Shown: positions 44,060 to 54,584, counted from the stretch's first letter. The stretch is DNA of 64,000 nt from Hexactinellida sp. DTS-2022 (GCA_028753945.1 JAPNXP010000004.1:3844001-3908000); one strand, 5' to 3'. A program made the numbers and translations. The notes: a model not told the origin generated them from the letters alone.

Positions 44060-45717
44060 CTTGACTATAATTATTGGAAAACTTTCAAAACTCCATTTAT
44101 TTTGCTCCTGCAAATTGGACAGTCGGCCTGAAGTTCAAATACATGGTTGGCACAAGATTCGCAAAATCCTGCATGTACACAATGGTCATGTAATAGAGCA
44201 AAGTTTTCTGATCTGGCTTGTAAACATACATGACACTGATCATCATTGAGGTCATCCTCACTTTCAAAAGAATCCAGTACGGCGTGAGATATAGCACTAT
44301 CAATGGGCACTGTTAACGGTTCTGCTGGATTAAGGTTCTCATTACCAATTGTCGATGCCATTGCATCAAGATATTGTAGAGAAGTGCAGGTCTGATTAAT
44401 AAGATTTTCTCTTAGTTCTTTTCTGCGAATTAATTTCGTCCTTGTATTGTAGTTAGTTCCTCTTGTAGTAGCCATACCATTGGTTAACTATGTTATTCAA
44501 ACTTTCCATAAATCTCCAAATATTAGGATGAGGATTCTTCATGTAGGACTTGAGTGTTTTGTGATACGATTCAGCTCCATTATTTGTGGCTTGTTCATAA
44601 TAAAACACTGATAAATTGTTATTTCCACTTAGCCATGTCCTGTTAAAATATGTTCTAAATGCCTTCACCAGATTCTTTTCAGCCTCAAGTAAATCAGTGT
44701 TTGGTAATTCTAACAATAAGTAGACAGGGTATATCTCTTCTTCAGGTAACCAAGGTAGTGCCATTAGTCGACGGATCCATTTTCGAAAAGAGTGATTTTT
44801 CTTGTAAAATAATGTCAAGCCCAGTTTCTGAACCTTTTCATAAAGCGCTTTAGTGTAGTGAAACCAGCATCCAATGATCGTTACTGTGGGGTAAATTCCT
44901 TTCAAAGCATTACTTGGAGCGATTTCAAAATCACCAATCGCGAACACTGGAATAAAACATGGTATCAATTCGCGAATTGAAGAGAGTACAGCTGTGTATA
45001 ATTGCTCAGTTTTTCTGGTCATTAGGATGTGTAGTGTTGGAAGGGTGTGACCATTAAATTCAACAAATATCGTGAAGAGTTGTAAGAATATTCGAGGGAT
45101 GAGTTTGAAGGTGCCACAAACTGAATATAAGCAAAATCTGGGAGCTTGTTTACCATGCTATCTGAGCCAAATATTAAAGCTACATCATCCTCTTGAATAA
45201 CGGTTTTCAAATGATTAGTAGAATTGCCTGATTCAAGTAACAGTACTCCAAATTCTTGTGCGCATGAGGGTACTCTCGGTTGAATTTTCCTCCTTCTCTT
45301 AAACATACTGCTTTCCAATTTCTTAAAAGTCACAGAAGATGCACCAATAGAATCTCGGCAGCATTCATTAAATATTTCTCTAAGTTCGCAAGTCGTAGTT
45401 TCTGCCTTCCGCTTTATTTGGTTACAAAGGATAATTTTCTCTTTATTATGAGATTCGACAGAGTGATTATGTAGATTTGTTACTTCAAACAGATCTGTCA
45501 GTTTGTCTATTTTGCCAAAGGACTCACAGCTATGTGTGCGAAATAATGCACACTTGAGAAAGATTGAATTTGGAGATTCTCGAACTTTAACATACCGGTA
45601 TGCTTGACACTCGTAATTCTTTGAGTTCAATATTTTCCCTTCGACAATAGAATATTCCATTAAGAAACAAGAAAATTGTAGCAAATATGATTCAAAATAC
45701 TGACAAACGACATACAA
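44060..45717 (-). pseudogene. FLYWCH-MULE-RING transposase, nearly complete
   Basis: Minus strand. At 45717-45430 is a FLYWCH-like finger (YRYVKV, FLKCALFRTHSC, NLHNHS). A basic linker follows (FKRRRKIQPRVPS). The first catalytic motif near 45120 reads IQF-GTFK with one base missing at the Asp codon, causing a frameshift. From 45022 to 44453 the core continues with HILMTRKTEQLY, IGDFEIAPSNA (second Asp), GCWFHYTKALYEKVQKLGL, RRLMALPWLPEEE and NNGAESYHKTLK (third, Glu). A second frame change near 44475 leads to the C-terminal part, 44475-44071, with a C3HC4 RING: CHVC, HDHC, CESC and CPICRSK before the stop. Inverted minisatellites flank the unit. A RING is the core of many E3 ubiquitin ligases, so this transposase may once have recruited ubiquitin machinery. 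Only two frame breaks suggest a relatively young copy. Confidence 0.82.
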
Positions 45718-45904
45718 CGTAATATATATAAGTAGAAATTATATTGCGGTTAGCATTGAAATTGCACAATCATAACAAACAACAAACTCATTTCTGAATG
45801 AAGACATAAATTGTTGTTAAGAAACAACAAATTAATTTTTCATAAGACTGATATTGGTAATAATAAGCAACTCACTATATAGACATTTCAATGGAATCTA
45901 ATTT

Positions 45905-46078
45905 ACCGTAGGACAGATTCCGAAATCAGGCGTAGGACAGATTCCGAACTCGAAATACTCGTAGGACAGATTCCGAAATCAGGCGTAGGACAGATTCCGA
46001 ACTCGAAATACTCGTAGGACAGATTCCGAAATCAGGCGTAGGACAAATTCCGAACTCAGGCGTAGGACAGATTCAGCT
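45905..46078. repeat. Minisatellite, right boundary of the MULE-RING element
   Basis: Units ggacagattccgaaatcagg and gattccgaactcgaaatac repeat about four times, inverse to the array at 43190-43575. Confidence 0.88.
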
Positions 46079-46149
46079 TTCCCAAATGTACTTTCAAAAC
46101 AATCGACAAGCATAATTTATATAAATATAATGTATAAATGTAATTTTCA

Positions 46150-46302
46150 AATTATGGAATCGCTTAATCCATATTTGGAGGAAAGAAACTGGTATTTGAT
46201 GGCCACGTCTATATCAAGGATAAAGATTCTGCCGAAACTACATATTGGCGTTGTGAAAAGAGGGGAATGTGCAACGGGCGGATGATTACCGATAGGATAG
46301 AT
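46150..46302 (+). pseudogene. First half of a FLYWCH zinc finger
   Basis: A plus-strand frame gives KKLVFDGHVYIKDKD, then TYWRCEKRGMCNGRM and ITDRID, the N-terminal two thirds of a FLYWCH finger. It stops where inverted-element arm E begins (catggcctac). The missing HNH part is the kind of sequence found at 3177-3215, also on the plus strand. Confidence 0.68.
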
Positions 46303-46501
46303 CATGGCCTACTATAATACGGCTATACATGCTGCCAAACCATAGTAGAAAATAGGAGTCCAGTTTTTTTATTCTAAGCTAAACTATGCTTCCTATTGGC
46401 ATAATTTGCATTATGTATGGGGTGATCAACCATTGCGAGTCCAATGGTACCATTTTTGAGAATCTCAGATTTGTGGTTAAGCTGTTTAGGCGCCATTTAA
46501 C
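46303..46501. mobile_element. Inverted-element arm E (left end)
   Basis: catggcctactataatacgg through ggcgccatttaac is the inverse of 2973-3176. The outer end abuts gatagat, which also follows the outer end of the other arm. Confidence 0.6.
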
Positions 46502-46689
46502 ACTATAAAGTTACAAATGCGAAGTTGGTGTAATTATTATGATACCAAGTAAACTCATTATAAACTAAGTTTAAGTAGTTTAGTGAATAACCCCTGGTAG
46601 TATACGTAGGGACAAGCACTTAGTAGCATAGGCGCTAGCGACTAGACTTTTTTAAAACCTCAAAAATGATAAACAAGTTTTTTATTTTA

Positions 46690-46975
46690 TATGGCCTAAG
46701 GCACAAGTGTTATGTACTTTTAAGGTACATGTGTTTAGGGCCGGCGGAAGAGGGGCGGTTGGGGCGGCCTGGGCCGCCCCACTTCTCAGTGATATTTTTG
46801 GTACTCTGAAATTCCCGAGCGTGTTTTTTGACTCTGCAATCCTCACAATTATCATCATAATACAAGGCCGCCCCACCTTTCACGAGATTCGCCGGCCCTG
46901 CATATGTTGTGTACTTTTAAGGCACATGTGTTGTGTACTTTAAGGCACATGTGTTGTGTACTTTTCAATATATGA
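46690..46975. repeat. Tandem repeat of acatgtgttgtgtactttta, split by a MITE
   Basis: Four copies of a unit of about 24 bp (gcacatgtgttgtgtactt ...), with the MITE 46736-46900 inserted after the first. Confidence 0.75.
46736..46900. mobile_element. hAT-type MITE, 165 bp, TSD CATRTGTT
   Basis: Ends tagggccggcggaag and, in inverse, cagggccggcgaatc. The flanks CATGTGTT and CATATGTT differ at one base. ggggcggcc and its inverse face each other inside. GC-rich ends in AT-rich surroundings. Confidence 0.78.
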
Positions 46976-47219
46976 TTAAGCACATGTGGATGAATCAAAG
47001 TGATCTTTTCACTATTATGAATCCAGAAATCACAGAGACTGACTTTACAAATACAGGTAAAAACATAACTAATTTTTCTTTGGAAGTCAATTGAACGAAT
47101 AAAAAAGGTTATCATGTGAATTCGAACAGAAAACCGCATAAAAATGGTGCTACCGTTATTGCAAGATATTTGTGAAAAATACAAATGCCTTTTCAGTATA
47201 ATAATCTTCTAATATTGAC

Positions 47220-48200
47220 AATGGCGAAAGCGAATTCATTTTCTACATTGAATTACTCACTGAAGTTTTGGATGAGCTATTTTCTAAGTTCTGTGCAAAT
47301 ACATATCATATTGTGATAGAAACTTTCCAATCATCGGTTCATCAACTCAAATATTTGGCTCATCGAGGATTTAAAGAATTCATTGGTGTATTGCAAATCT
47401 GGTACCGTGATAGAATTAAAGACGAGTTAGGAAATCATTTCTTCAAAATATTACACCTTTAACAATCCTTTAACAATTCAGAAATGCAAGAAATGCATAT
47501 TTTCAGATTACTGCACACATATGACTGCTGTTACCAGTTGGTGAATATCACTACAGTATAATAGACAAATTTCACAAAGAGATGTTTCGAGTGCAGTTGT
47601 TGAACCTAATAGTATAGTTCAAATAGATAAGAATATAGTATGCCTGGGTAAACGTCAAAGAGATAAGACTGGTAGCATTAATGAGATCAATAATTCAAAA
47701 TGTGATATGTTTGATAGCGAAAAAATTTACGTACTATAAAATATTCAGAATTTGATGAGGATTATTGTGTTTCAATTCCTTTTAAACTAATACATGATCA
47801 AAAAACTTTGTGTGGATTGAGCAAGTCATTGAAATCTGCGTAATTGGATGATTTATATGCTGATTTAATATGGCCATTTGATCATCGTCTAAAACTGAAA
47901 AACGAGACTACCAAAACTGGAACAAAGAAATCAAAGTCCTATTTTATCCCTGTAACTGAAAAGTGGAGAAAAATCAAATGCCAATAAATTTTGGATTGTC
48001 CGGGGATATATAGTATACAACTTTGATCAACTATTCTTCTAGACCAAATTTCTGCATAGAAAAATGTATCTTTAAAAATAAGATTCCTATTATTCCAGAT
48101 GGAATTGCCTTTTCAGGTCATTCAGTAGGTGGCTGTCTGGAGACGAAAATAATCATGAAGAATTAATAGGTTTTATGAGTACATCCTCTATGTCATTCAA
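47220..48200 (+). pseudogene. Decayed coding region, family not recognised
   Basis: Short plus-strand frames with codon-like character: 47268-47462 (LDELFSKFCANTYHIVIETF, LAHRGFKEFIGVL), about 47600-47740 (VCLGKRQRDKTGSINEINN) and about 47860-47990 (LIWPFDHRLKLKNETTKTG). Frames change repeatedly with stops. It follows the FLYWCH fragment and arm E, so it may be transposon-derived, but no diagnostic motif was seen. Confidence 0.35.
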
Positions 48201-48349
48201 AACATAGCCAAAATATGGAAGAATGCGTTTCTAACAAGAAAATAATGATGCTCAAAGTATGGGGTAGCGATGTAGAATTATTTTCTGCAGAAATATGGTT
48301 ATAAGTAAATTATATTTAGACCAGGTAAATTAATTAATTGTTTATCATC

Positions 48350-48700
48350 CGAATTTTTTCAGAAAACACGGACGGCGGACGGGATTTTATTTTTATTTTT
48401 TATTCCCATTAATATGCAAACTACATTATCCTATGCCAAACAATAAATATTGATAGTTAATTAAATTCGAAAATCAAATGACAATGCCCAAATAATTAAA
48501 ATAATGCTCTAAATACAAGACTAAGTATAAATTGATACATTAGGAGTACTTTTAACAAGTTTACAGCTAATATTTGTACGATTACGTTCACAAGATAATA
48601 ATAAAATATATCCGGACGGGGTGTAAAAATTGGGACGGACGGGGATGATAAACAGGATATTTATTTGATATGGCCTTATGACATATGTGCTTTTTGATGA
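48350..48700. other. AT-rich stretch with cggacgg ends
   Basis: cggacggcggacgggat at 48371 and gggacggacggggat at 48633 lie about 260 bp apart in AT-rich DNA. They may be ends of a small element, but the inverted-repeat relationship is not clear. Confidence 0.3.
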
Positions 48701-48714
48701 AGAATTTACAGATA

Positions 48715-49475
48715 TTATTTCTTATCATCCTAGTACCTCCTTACTTATACATTTGAAGAAAAAGTCGCATGCTTAATATCCCAGTGGTATAACGAGTACC
48801 TCGATCTTAGACAGGTAGAAGAGAATGAATATCATAAACAAAACTATCCCTTAACAGTTCTACTCCCTGTCGTTTTCGAATACATTATGAATTTAGAAGT
48901 CCAAATTGAGCCTGAAAGTGCAGTTACGTACCCTATTCTAGAGTTACACAAACCCTCTAATCTATATATTAAAAGAGCAATTGTTGTGTGTTTGTGTGTT
49001 TGTCCAGAATTAATTGGAAAGACTACGAGTCCCAGAAAGCTGAAAATTTGTATACAGGGGTAATTTTGTACTGCGACAACGATCTATTGGTTTTCTAAGC
49101 GAAATATCGGGATCATGACGTCATAAAGGCACATATTTGGGAATAACTTTCAGTTTTTATTCGATTCGCCCACAATTTTAGATGAACACAACATACAATG
49201 AGACACAGGTGTTCCGATTTATGGGAATGTGACGTCACGTGGGAACTAATTTGGATTCAGCTCTTACACTTTTGGTTCAATCGACAAATAATTTTGTCAC
49301 ATTATAAAACATAATGTATTGCATGTCTCTGGAAATTTTTATAATTTTCGCATTTAATCTGAGCCAGGCAATAACAAAAATGTAACCTACAATTGCTGCG
49401 TCATTGCGCATATTGAGGTTTGACGATTTAATCTTCACCTACATTATTTCCGAATTCGCATACTTGATTAATCCA
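48715..49475 (+). repeat. Inverted copy of 9210-9965
   Basis: Reads as the inverse of 9210-9965 with few substitutions. It contains the second half of the unidentified ORF (LISQWYNEYLDLRQVEE..., with a frame change before it) and the Helitron-like 5' end at 48961 (TCTATATATTAAAAGAGC preceded by A). One of a set of inverted duplications between the left and right parts of the window. Confidence 0.75.
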
Positions 49476-49709
49476 GTTTGGCTTCCATCAGTTTATTTCT
49501 ATTCATGATGTATTTAGCTTACGTCAATCACATAAGCATAAATTACATATCAAAAGTAATTCAACTATTTACAAACAATTTACTATGCAGTAATCATGGT
49601 TTAGTAAATAACATGATTGAATGAATGAATTAATATATTTGACATACTGGGGTCCCAAATAGCAGCATACTAAATTGAGTACGTGTAATTTACAAGTCAC
49701 AGGTTTAAC

Positions 49710-49955
49710 TTATTTAATACTAGCCGAAAAGCCGCCCTCCGGGCGGCGTTTTTCTGCTAGTTTACTACGCTTTACTACGCTTTGTATTTGGTGGTAAGTT
49801 TCATTTTCACGTTTTAATCGCTTTCTCGCTGTATTGGGCGTTTGTTTACAATCATTGCCAACACGCGAACGTTTTTTAAGTGGCATACGTAATAGTTGAA
49901 TAACAGGTTTGGATTTTGTATGTAAATTATGACAAGTTGGCAAAATATGTCAACC
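49710..49955 (-). mobile_element. Helitron fragment with N-terminal ORF piece and 3' hairpin
   Basis: On the minus strand an ORF from 49943 reads MPLKKRSRVGNDCKQTPNTA followed by RKRLKRENETYHQI and KRSKLAEKRR, like the basic repeats that start Helitron Rep-helicase proteins in invertebrates. It runs directly into a terminal hairpin gccgccctccgggcggc and then ttttcggctag followed by T, the CTAG/T 3' end (about 49723). This is an internally deleted Helitron that joins the start of the coding region to the 3' terminus. Confidence 0.55.
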
Positions 49956-49966
49956 CGATCTATATA

Positions 49967-50158
49967 TAGTCAGGTTCTTTTATTATGAACATTTAATGGA
50001 CCAAAAATGTGTTCATAATAGAGAGACTTCATAATAAGCGAACTCAACTTAATACAACCCTATGTAAGTTGTTAAATTGGGACCATAAGGCTTGTTCATA
50101 ATAAAAAATCTTCACATTAAGCAGACGAAATCTTGTTCATAATAAGCAGACCTGACTG
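49967..50158. mobile_element. pogo-like MITE, about 192 bp
   Basis: Left end tagtcaggttcttttattat and right end, in inverse, cagtcaggtctgcttattat. TA dinucleotides are on both outer sides. gttcataataa words repeat four times inside. Confidence 0.72.
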
Positions 50159-50314
50159 TATAGCAATAGGTATTACTATTAAATTGTCCAACAACACAAA
50201 TGTAAGGTTGAATTTTATTGGTCTATATGTATATTCAATTGTTGTTTATATTATGGGAAATCATAATGGAATACTGAACACAAATAACTGATTGGATAAA
50301 TTAATTTACTCTCG

Positions 50315-50622
50315 CCCAATTAAATTACAGTCTCAGTTAGGTATTCTATACTGCACACTTAACAATTGATAGAGACATAAAAATCCTTTTATACTAATTG
50401 AATGCTAGATGCTAATCCATACTGGGACAACCCTCGAATTTAATTGGTTAAAGGTTTTGTCACCTTGGGGATGGGAAGATGTGAATATTTTTCTTAAAAA
50501 TTCCTTATCTGGAGTGGTGAGATAATTCCTAGATAATATGCAAAATTTGGTAGAGATCGGTTAAGGCATCTCAGAGGAGATGTGAGGACAGACAGACAGA
50601 CATTGTCTTTTATATATATAGA
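50315..50622 (-). mobile_element. Inverted copy of 7290-7440, then a Helitron 5' end
   Basis: 50315-50460 is the inverse of 7290-7440 (aattgatagagacataaaaa, gggacaaccctcgaattt). At 50622 a minus-strand Helitron-like 5' end reads TCTATATATATAAAAGACAA, preceded by A. Confidence 0.5.
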
Positions 50623-50639
50623 TGAGTGATATTTGAGGA

Positions 50640-50800
50640 GAGTAAGGCCGCGAAGCGGCCGTTAATTAATTGTGTTGCGTAGTGTCTAACACGAACGAAC
50701 AAAAGTCGCTCCGCGACTTTTGTAAGAGAGTGATCCGTCGCGAAGCGACCGAGACCGAAGGGCTCGTACTATTAAAACACAAGCCTGGGTATGTGTATGA
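50640..50800 (+). mobile_element. Helitron 3' hairpins abutting a 5' end
   Basis: Hairpins ggccgcgaagcggcc, aaagtcgctccgcgacttt and gtcgcgaagcgac are followed by ccgagaccgaagggctcgta and then ctattaaaacacaagcctgg, the shared Helitron 5' sequence. The end of one element touches the start of the next. Confidence 0.5.
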
Positions 50801-50905
50801 ATTATTCCCACTTCGTCAATTTCCATTTCGCCAATTCCCATTTTGTCAACTTGCTATTTCTTCAATTCCCACTTCGTCAACGTTGACGAAATGGGACATA
50901 ATTAC
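50800..50905. repeat. cttcgtcaattcccattt tandem repeat
   Basis: Five imperfect copies of a unit of about 17 bp (cgtcaattcccatttcg) ending in the palindrome tcaacgttga. The inverse family is at 52550-52640. Confidence 0.75.
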
Positions 50906-50984
50906 TAGACTACAATTAAACTCAAAATATGTTAATAATTCTTGAGAAAACACGTTAACACAACTCAACAAAACACTCAAAATA

Positions 50985-52438
50985 TCAATTATCTATTTGC
51001 TAAATTATTTGCTATTCTGAGCAAATATTCATCGATATCCAATTCACCGCGCGTATATTTCTGGCGTAAATTTTCAATCCTACATTCTAGTGCAATGTAC
51101 ATCTTCTTCTTTGGTGGAGATAGTGCACCAGCTTGTAGTTGGATAATTTCAATATCAAATACAGCTTGTTCTTTTGTAATAAATTGCATCAATTGATATA
51201 TATTAGGATGCCGCCTTCCCAAAAAGCTGTTCAATCTATTGTGCCATCCCTCTAGAATCAGTCTAGATGGTTATTTGTGCGAGGTCCATTCGAGTCGAAA
51301 ACGTTCCACAAATCAGGTTTGAACGTTCCATTTATCCACGTCCTGTCATATAATCTATAAATTCGCCAACATTGAGGCCCTCAGGTGTATCTGCACAAAG
51401 TGACTGGAACGCAATGCTTACTTCCCACTCAGGAATGAAAGCAAGTGCCATCATCTCTCGTATAAATACCCTAAATTGATCATTGTGCAAGAACTCAGTT
51501 TGATAACCTAGACTTTGAACTTTCCTCCAGATTGCTTGAGAAAAATGATAAAAACAACCTTTATGCTTGGATCCTGGAAATTGAATTGCAATTGATGGGA
51601 TCAAAGAACTTTCAAAGTCTGACATTATTCTCTTTGGATTCATTTGAAAGTTGCTATTCCAACAAGCTTCTTTCAGCATATGAAACATTCGATCATATAA
51701 AATTCTTGTCTTTCCAGGTAGAAGAACATAAACAAACGGGAATTGTTTCCCCTCTACGAAAGCATGGAGAGTGAAGAGCTGATAAAATAAATCTGGACAT
51801 GATTTGAAAGTTCCATCGAGATAAATACAGTCCGAGTTACATAATATTTCCAAATTTTTCTTTGTTGCAAACATTATAATTCTTTCAGGATCATTCTCAC
51901 CAGAGTCTGCAAGAAGCATATCTTCCCCTTGAATAGTACGAGTCCAATCACCACCAAAAGTAATATCTTGAATAGTTTGTGGTAGTGAAGGATATTTTGT
52001 CATCCGGCCTCGATAAAGTGACGATTTTATAGCGGGAAACTGTGGTAAATTGATCGCTAATTCTGAATGTTCGACTCCTTCATACCCTGAAACAGCCGCT
52101 ATTTCTTCAGCATATATTTTAGGGATTGATGTAGTTTCTTCAATAGCTCTTTTTCTCATTTTTCTTATTACAGTCTGTGCAGTAATCTTCGCCATATTGG
52201 GAGGATGATGATGAATTCCTGACACGTTAATCACAATGTCATCATCCATACTTATCCTCCCATTACAGCTCCTATCTTGACATCTCCACCATGACTTAGG
52301 ACCATTAACTAGAATTTTCTGATACAAATATCCTTCATGGATTACTGCACGTTTTCCCTTTGTCGTCTCGGCGAACATGCAAACCAGGTAAATATATTTA
52401 ATGACAATTAGCAAGATATACTTTAATTGCTTGTACAC
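50985..52438 (-). pseudogene. FLYWCH-MULE transposase, nearly complete
   Basis: The largest intact transposase frame in the window (51332-52438, 368 codons on the minus strand). Order: FLYWCH finger (VIHEGYLYQKI, SWWRCQDRSCNGR, GIHHHPP), a linker with SLYRGRMTKYPSLP, then the MULE core with CIYLDGTFK (first Asp), MSDFESS (second Asp), GCFYHFSQAIWRKVQSLGYQ and REMMALAFIP. After breaks at about 51345 and 51260, the reading continues as RTNN and EGWHNRLNSFLGRRHP (third, Glu). It ends with a helical tail closing near 50989. No RING follows the tail. The N-terminus may be one or two codons after 52380 (MFAETTKGKR), since earlier residues are read from an AT-rich stretch. Closest relative here: the fragment at 18300-19166. 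Confidence 0.82.
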
Positions 52439-52544
52439 TGATTATATAAGAAAATAACCATCGGTGAAGCCCCAGTAGGTGACAAAGGTAACTATTCACC
52501 ATTGAACAATTGTTTTTGAGCGTTATACATAAACTGTTATGTGT

Positions 52545-52645
52545 ATACAAGTTCCCATTTAGTCAACGTTGACGAAATGGGAATTGACGAAATAGGAAAT
52601 TGACGAAATGGGAATTGACGAAGTGGGAAGATATCATGTGTATAT
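52545..52645. repeat. gacgaaatgggaatt tandem repeat
   Basis: Begins with the palindrome tcaacgttga and has four copies of a unit of about 17 bp (gacgaaatgggaattga). Inverse to 50800-50905, so the two arrays flank the MULE at 50985-52438. Confidence 0.78.
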
Positions 52646-53116
52646 GTGTATATATATATTTGTTTGTATGTTACGAGTTGATTGAAGAAAGTGGACGGTT
52701 TCCAAATGGGATTTTTGGCATATAGGGGTAACTTTTGGCACCCGACAACAAGTTGAGGTTTCCACTCAAAATTTCTCACACCTCGACAAGTTATGACGTC
52801 ATTGTCACATTTCGAGAACCCTGAAAAGTCACTTAATCGCACATAATTCGCGCCCTCTAAGAGATAAAATTCTGAAAATTTAATAGAACATGTACATTAA
52901 TGATGCGGACACGTTGGTCACACCAGATCGCCAATATGCTTACTCATTATCGATTGATGACGTAATCACTAAATTTCACATTGTTAAATTCTACTATTTA
53001 GGCCTATTTACGCTTTATAATCAATATTAGGAGTATATACACCACACACCAACCGCGAAGCGGTTGGTGTGTGGTTGTGTTCTGCCGCGAAGCGACCTAG
53101 CAAGCGAAGCGCGCTA
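52646..53116 (+). mobile_element. Non-autonomous Helitron, 3' part
   Basis: Plus orientation: body segments gaagaaagtggacggtttcc and acaacaagttgaggtttcc, then the perfect hairpin accaaccgcgaagcggttgg and the 3' end gcaagcgaagcgcgctag at 53116 followed by T. The 5' terminus is missing or replaced by the tandem repeat at 52545. Confidence 0.6.
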
Positions 53117-53229
53117 GTTTTAATTAATCTTTAATTAATTTAAACATTTGAAGTCTTCACAATTCAAACAATAATGAAATTATATTACACTAAGATAAAT
53201 GTAATTTGAATATTGAAATTCTACTTAAA

Positions 53230-54202
53230 TTAAACTTTGGGGAAGTGCAATCAGAAGGAGCACACTCCCATCCCGTCTGAGGGTTTTTTTATTAATGTTA
53301 GAGGTCATACTCTTCCGGCTTTGCATGTTTTGATGACTAGAAAAACTGAAAGACTTTACACGGCTGTATTGCTAACTATTCGGCGATTGATACCTGAATT
53401 AAATCCAACATTCGCAATGGGAGATTTTGAGCAAGCACCAAGGAATGCAATGACAGCAGTCTTTCCTTCAATAACTATAATTGGATGTTGGTTTCATTTT
53501 ACTAAAGCAATTTATGAAAATGTCCAGAAGCTTGGTCTATCTAAATTGTACAGGCGAAATCATGACTTTTCAATGTGGATCCGCAAAATAATGGCTTTGC
53601 CTTTTCTTCCAGAAGAGGAATTTGCATCTGTTTATTATTCTTTAGAGATACCATCAATTGGTATAAATGAAGCTGAAAGAGAGTTGATATCAAAGTTTCG
53701 GAAGTATTTCCATCGTACATGGTTAATTGGATACGAGCATATATCAGTGTTTATCAAGATGCAACTAATAACGGAGCAGAATCGTATCATAAAACTTTAC
53801 AATCGATTATTAAAACGCCTCATCCTAATGTCTGGAAGTTTAGAGCATACTTAGATAACATAATATCAGACAATGACACCGAGTTACAGAGATTAATTCA
53901 AGATTTGGAAACAACGAGAGGACCTAATTGCACCACCAAAGCTAAACGTGTTAGCAGGAATAAATACAAAGAAAAATATATTAACGGTTCTATAAATAAA
54001 ATGGATTATCTAAGTGGTATCGCAACCACAATAGGGCGCGCAAATCTCCAATCAGAAATTGCAGAAGATGAAGATACGAGTAACATGAAGACTGTGTACA
54101 CGGAGGCTTTGTTAGGCATGTGCAGAAAGCATAATTGACATTAAAGTAATATGTCCGATTTGTAGGGCAAAAGTAAAAGGTATTTTGAAAGTTTTCCAGT
54201 AG
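53230..54202 (+). pseudogene. MULE-RING transposase, 5'-truncated
   Basis: Plus strand. The frame 53237-53854 opens in the middle of the MULE core: HTLPALHVLMTRKTERLY, MGDFEQAPRNA (second Asp), GCWFHFTKAIYENVQKLGL, RKIMALPFLPEEE. A frame change near 53760 leads into 53719-54138 with TNNGAESYHKTL (third, Glu), LETTRGPN and a long charged segment. The final frame change gives CAESIIDIKV then CPICRAKVKG..KVF before the stop at about 54200, the C-terminal half of the same RING as at 44060. The N-terminal RING Cys pair and the FLYWCH half are missing. The sequence is close to the 44-45.7 kb copy throughout, showing that the RING is part of the element and not a chance neighbour. Confidence 0.78.
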
Positions 54203-54265
54203 ATATTTCAAAATATTTACTTCTAAGTTCTAATCCAAACAAATAATCATTCTTATGTATTTGTT

Positions 54266-54314
54266 ACTGTGCCGACTATACTATAGTATAGTGGTCCAGT
54301 ATTGGAACCACTGC
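54266..54314. repeat. CTATAC palindrome mini-repeat
   Basis: tactgtgccgactatacta, the symmetric core, then gtggtccagtattgg. A second partial tactgtgccgac follows at 54320. Confidence 0.7.
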
Positions 54315-54329
54315 CTTTATTACTGTGCC

Positions 54330-54584
54330 GACAGTAGCGTAGCAATAGGCGTTTCAGGCGGTTCATTGAACCAGGGCCCCCGATGTCTCGGGGGCCCCCA
54401 AAGGTATACCTGCAAACCTATTTGTGTCATATCCCTGTACAGGGCTCCAATTTTCCCCTGTACATTGACAAAATCCCTATACACCTCCCAAAAATTTTTC
54501 TCGCTCGCTGCGCTCGCTCGTCCAGATATTACTATACACTTACATATGCATTGAATTATATACTGTACAGGGAATCCCTCCATT
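54330..54584. other. Repeat-like segment with gggccccc hairpin
   Basis: cagtagcgtagcaatagg resembles a hAT end. cagggcccccgatgtct faces cgggggcccccaaagg as a hairpin. ctcgctgcgctcgctcg lies near 54503. The right end is unclear. Confidence 0.35.
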
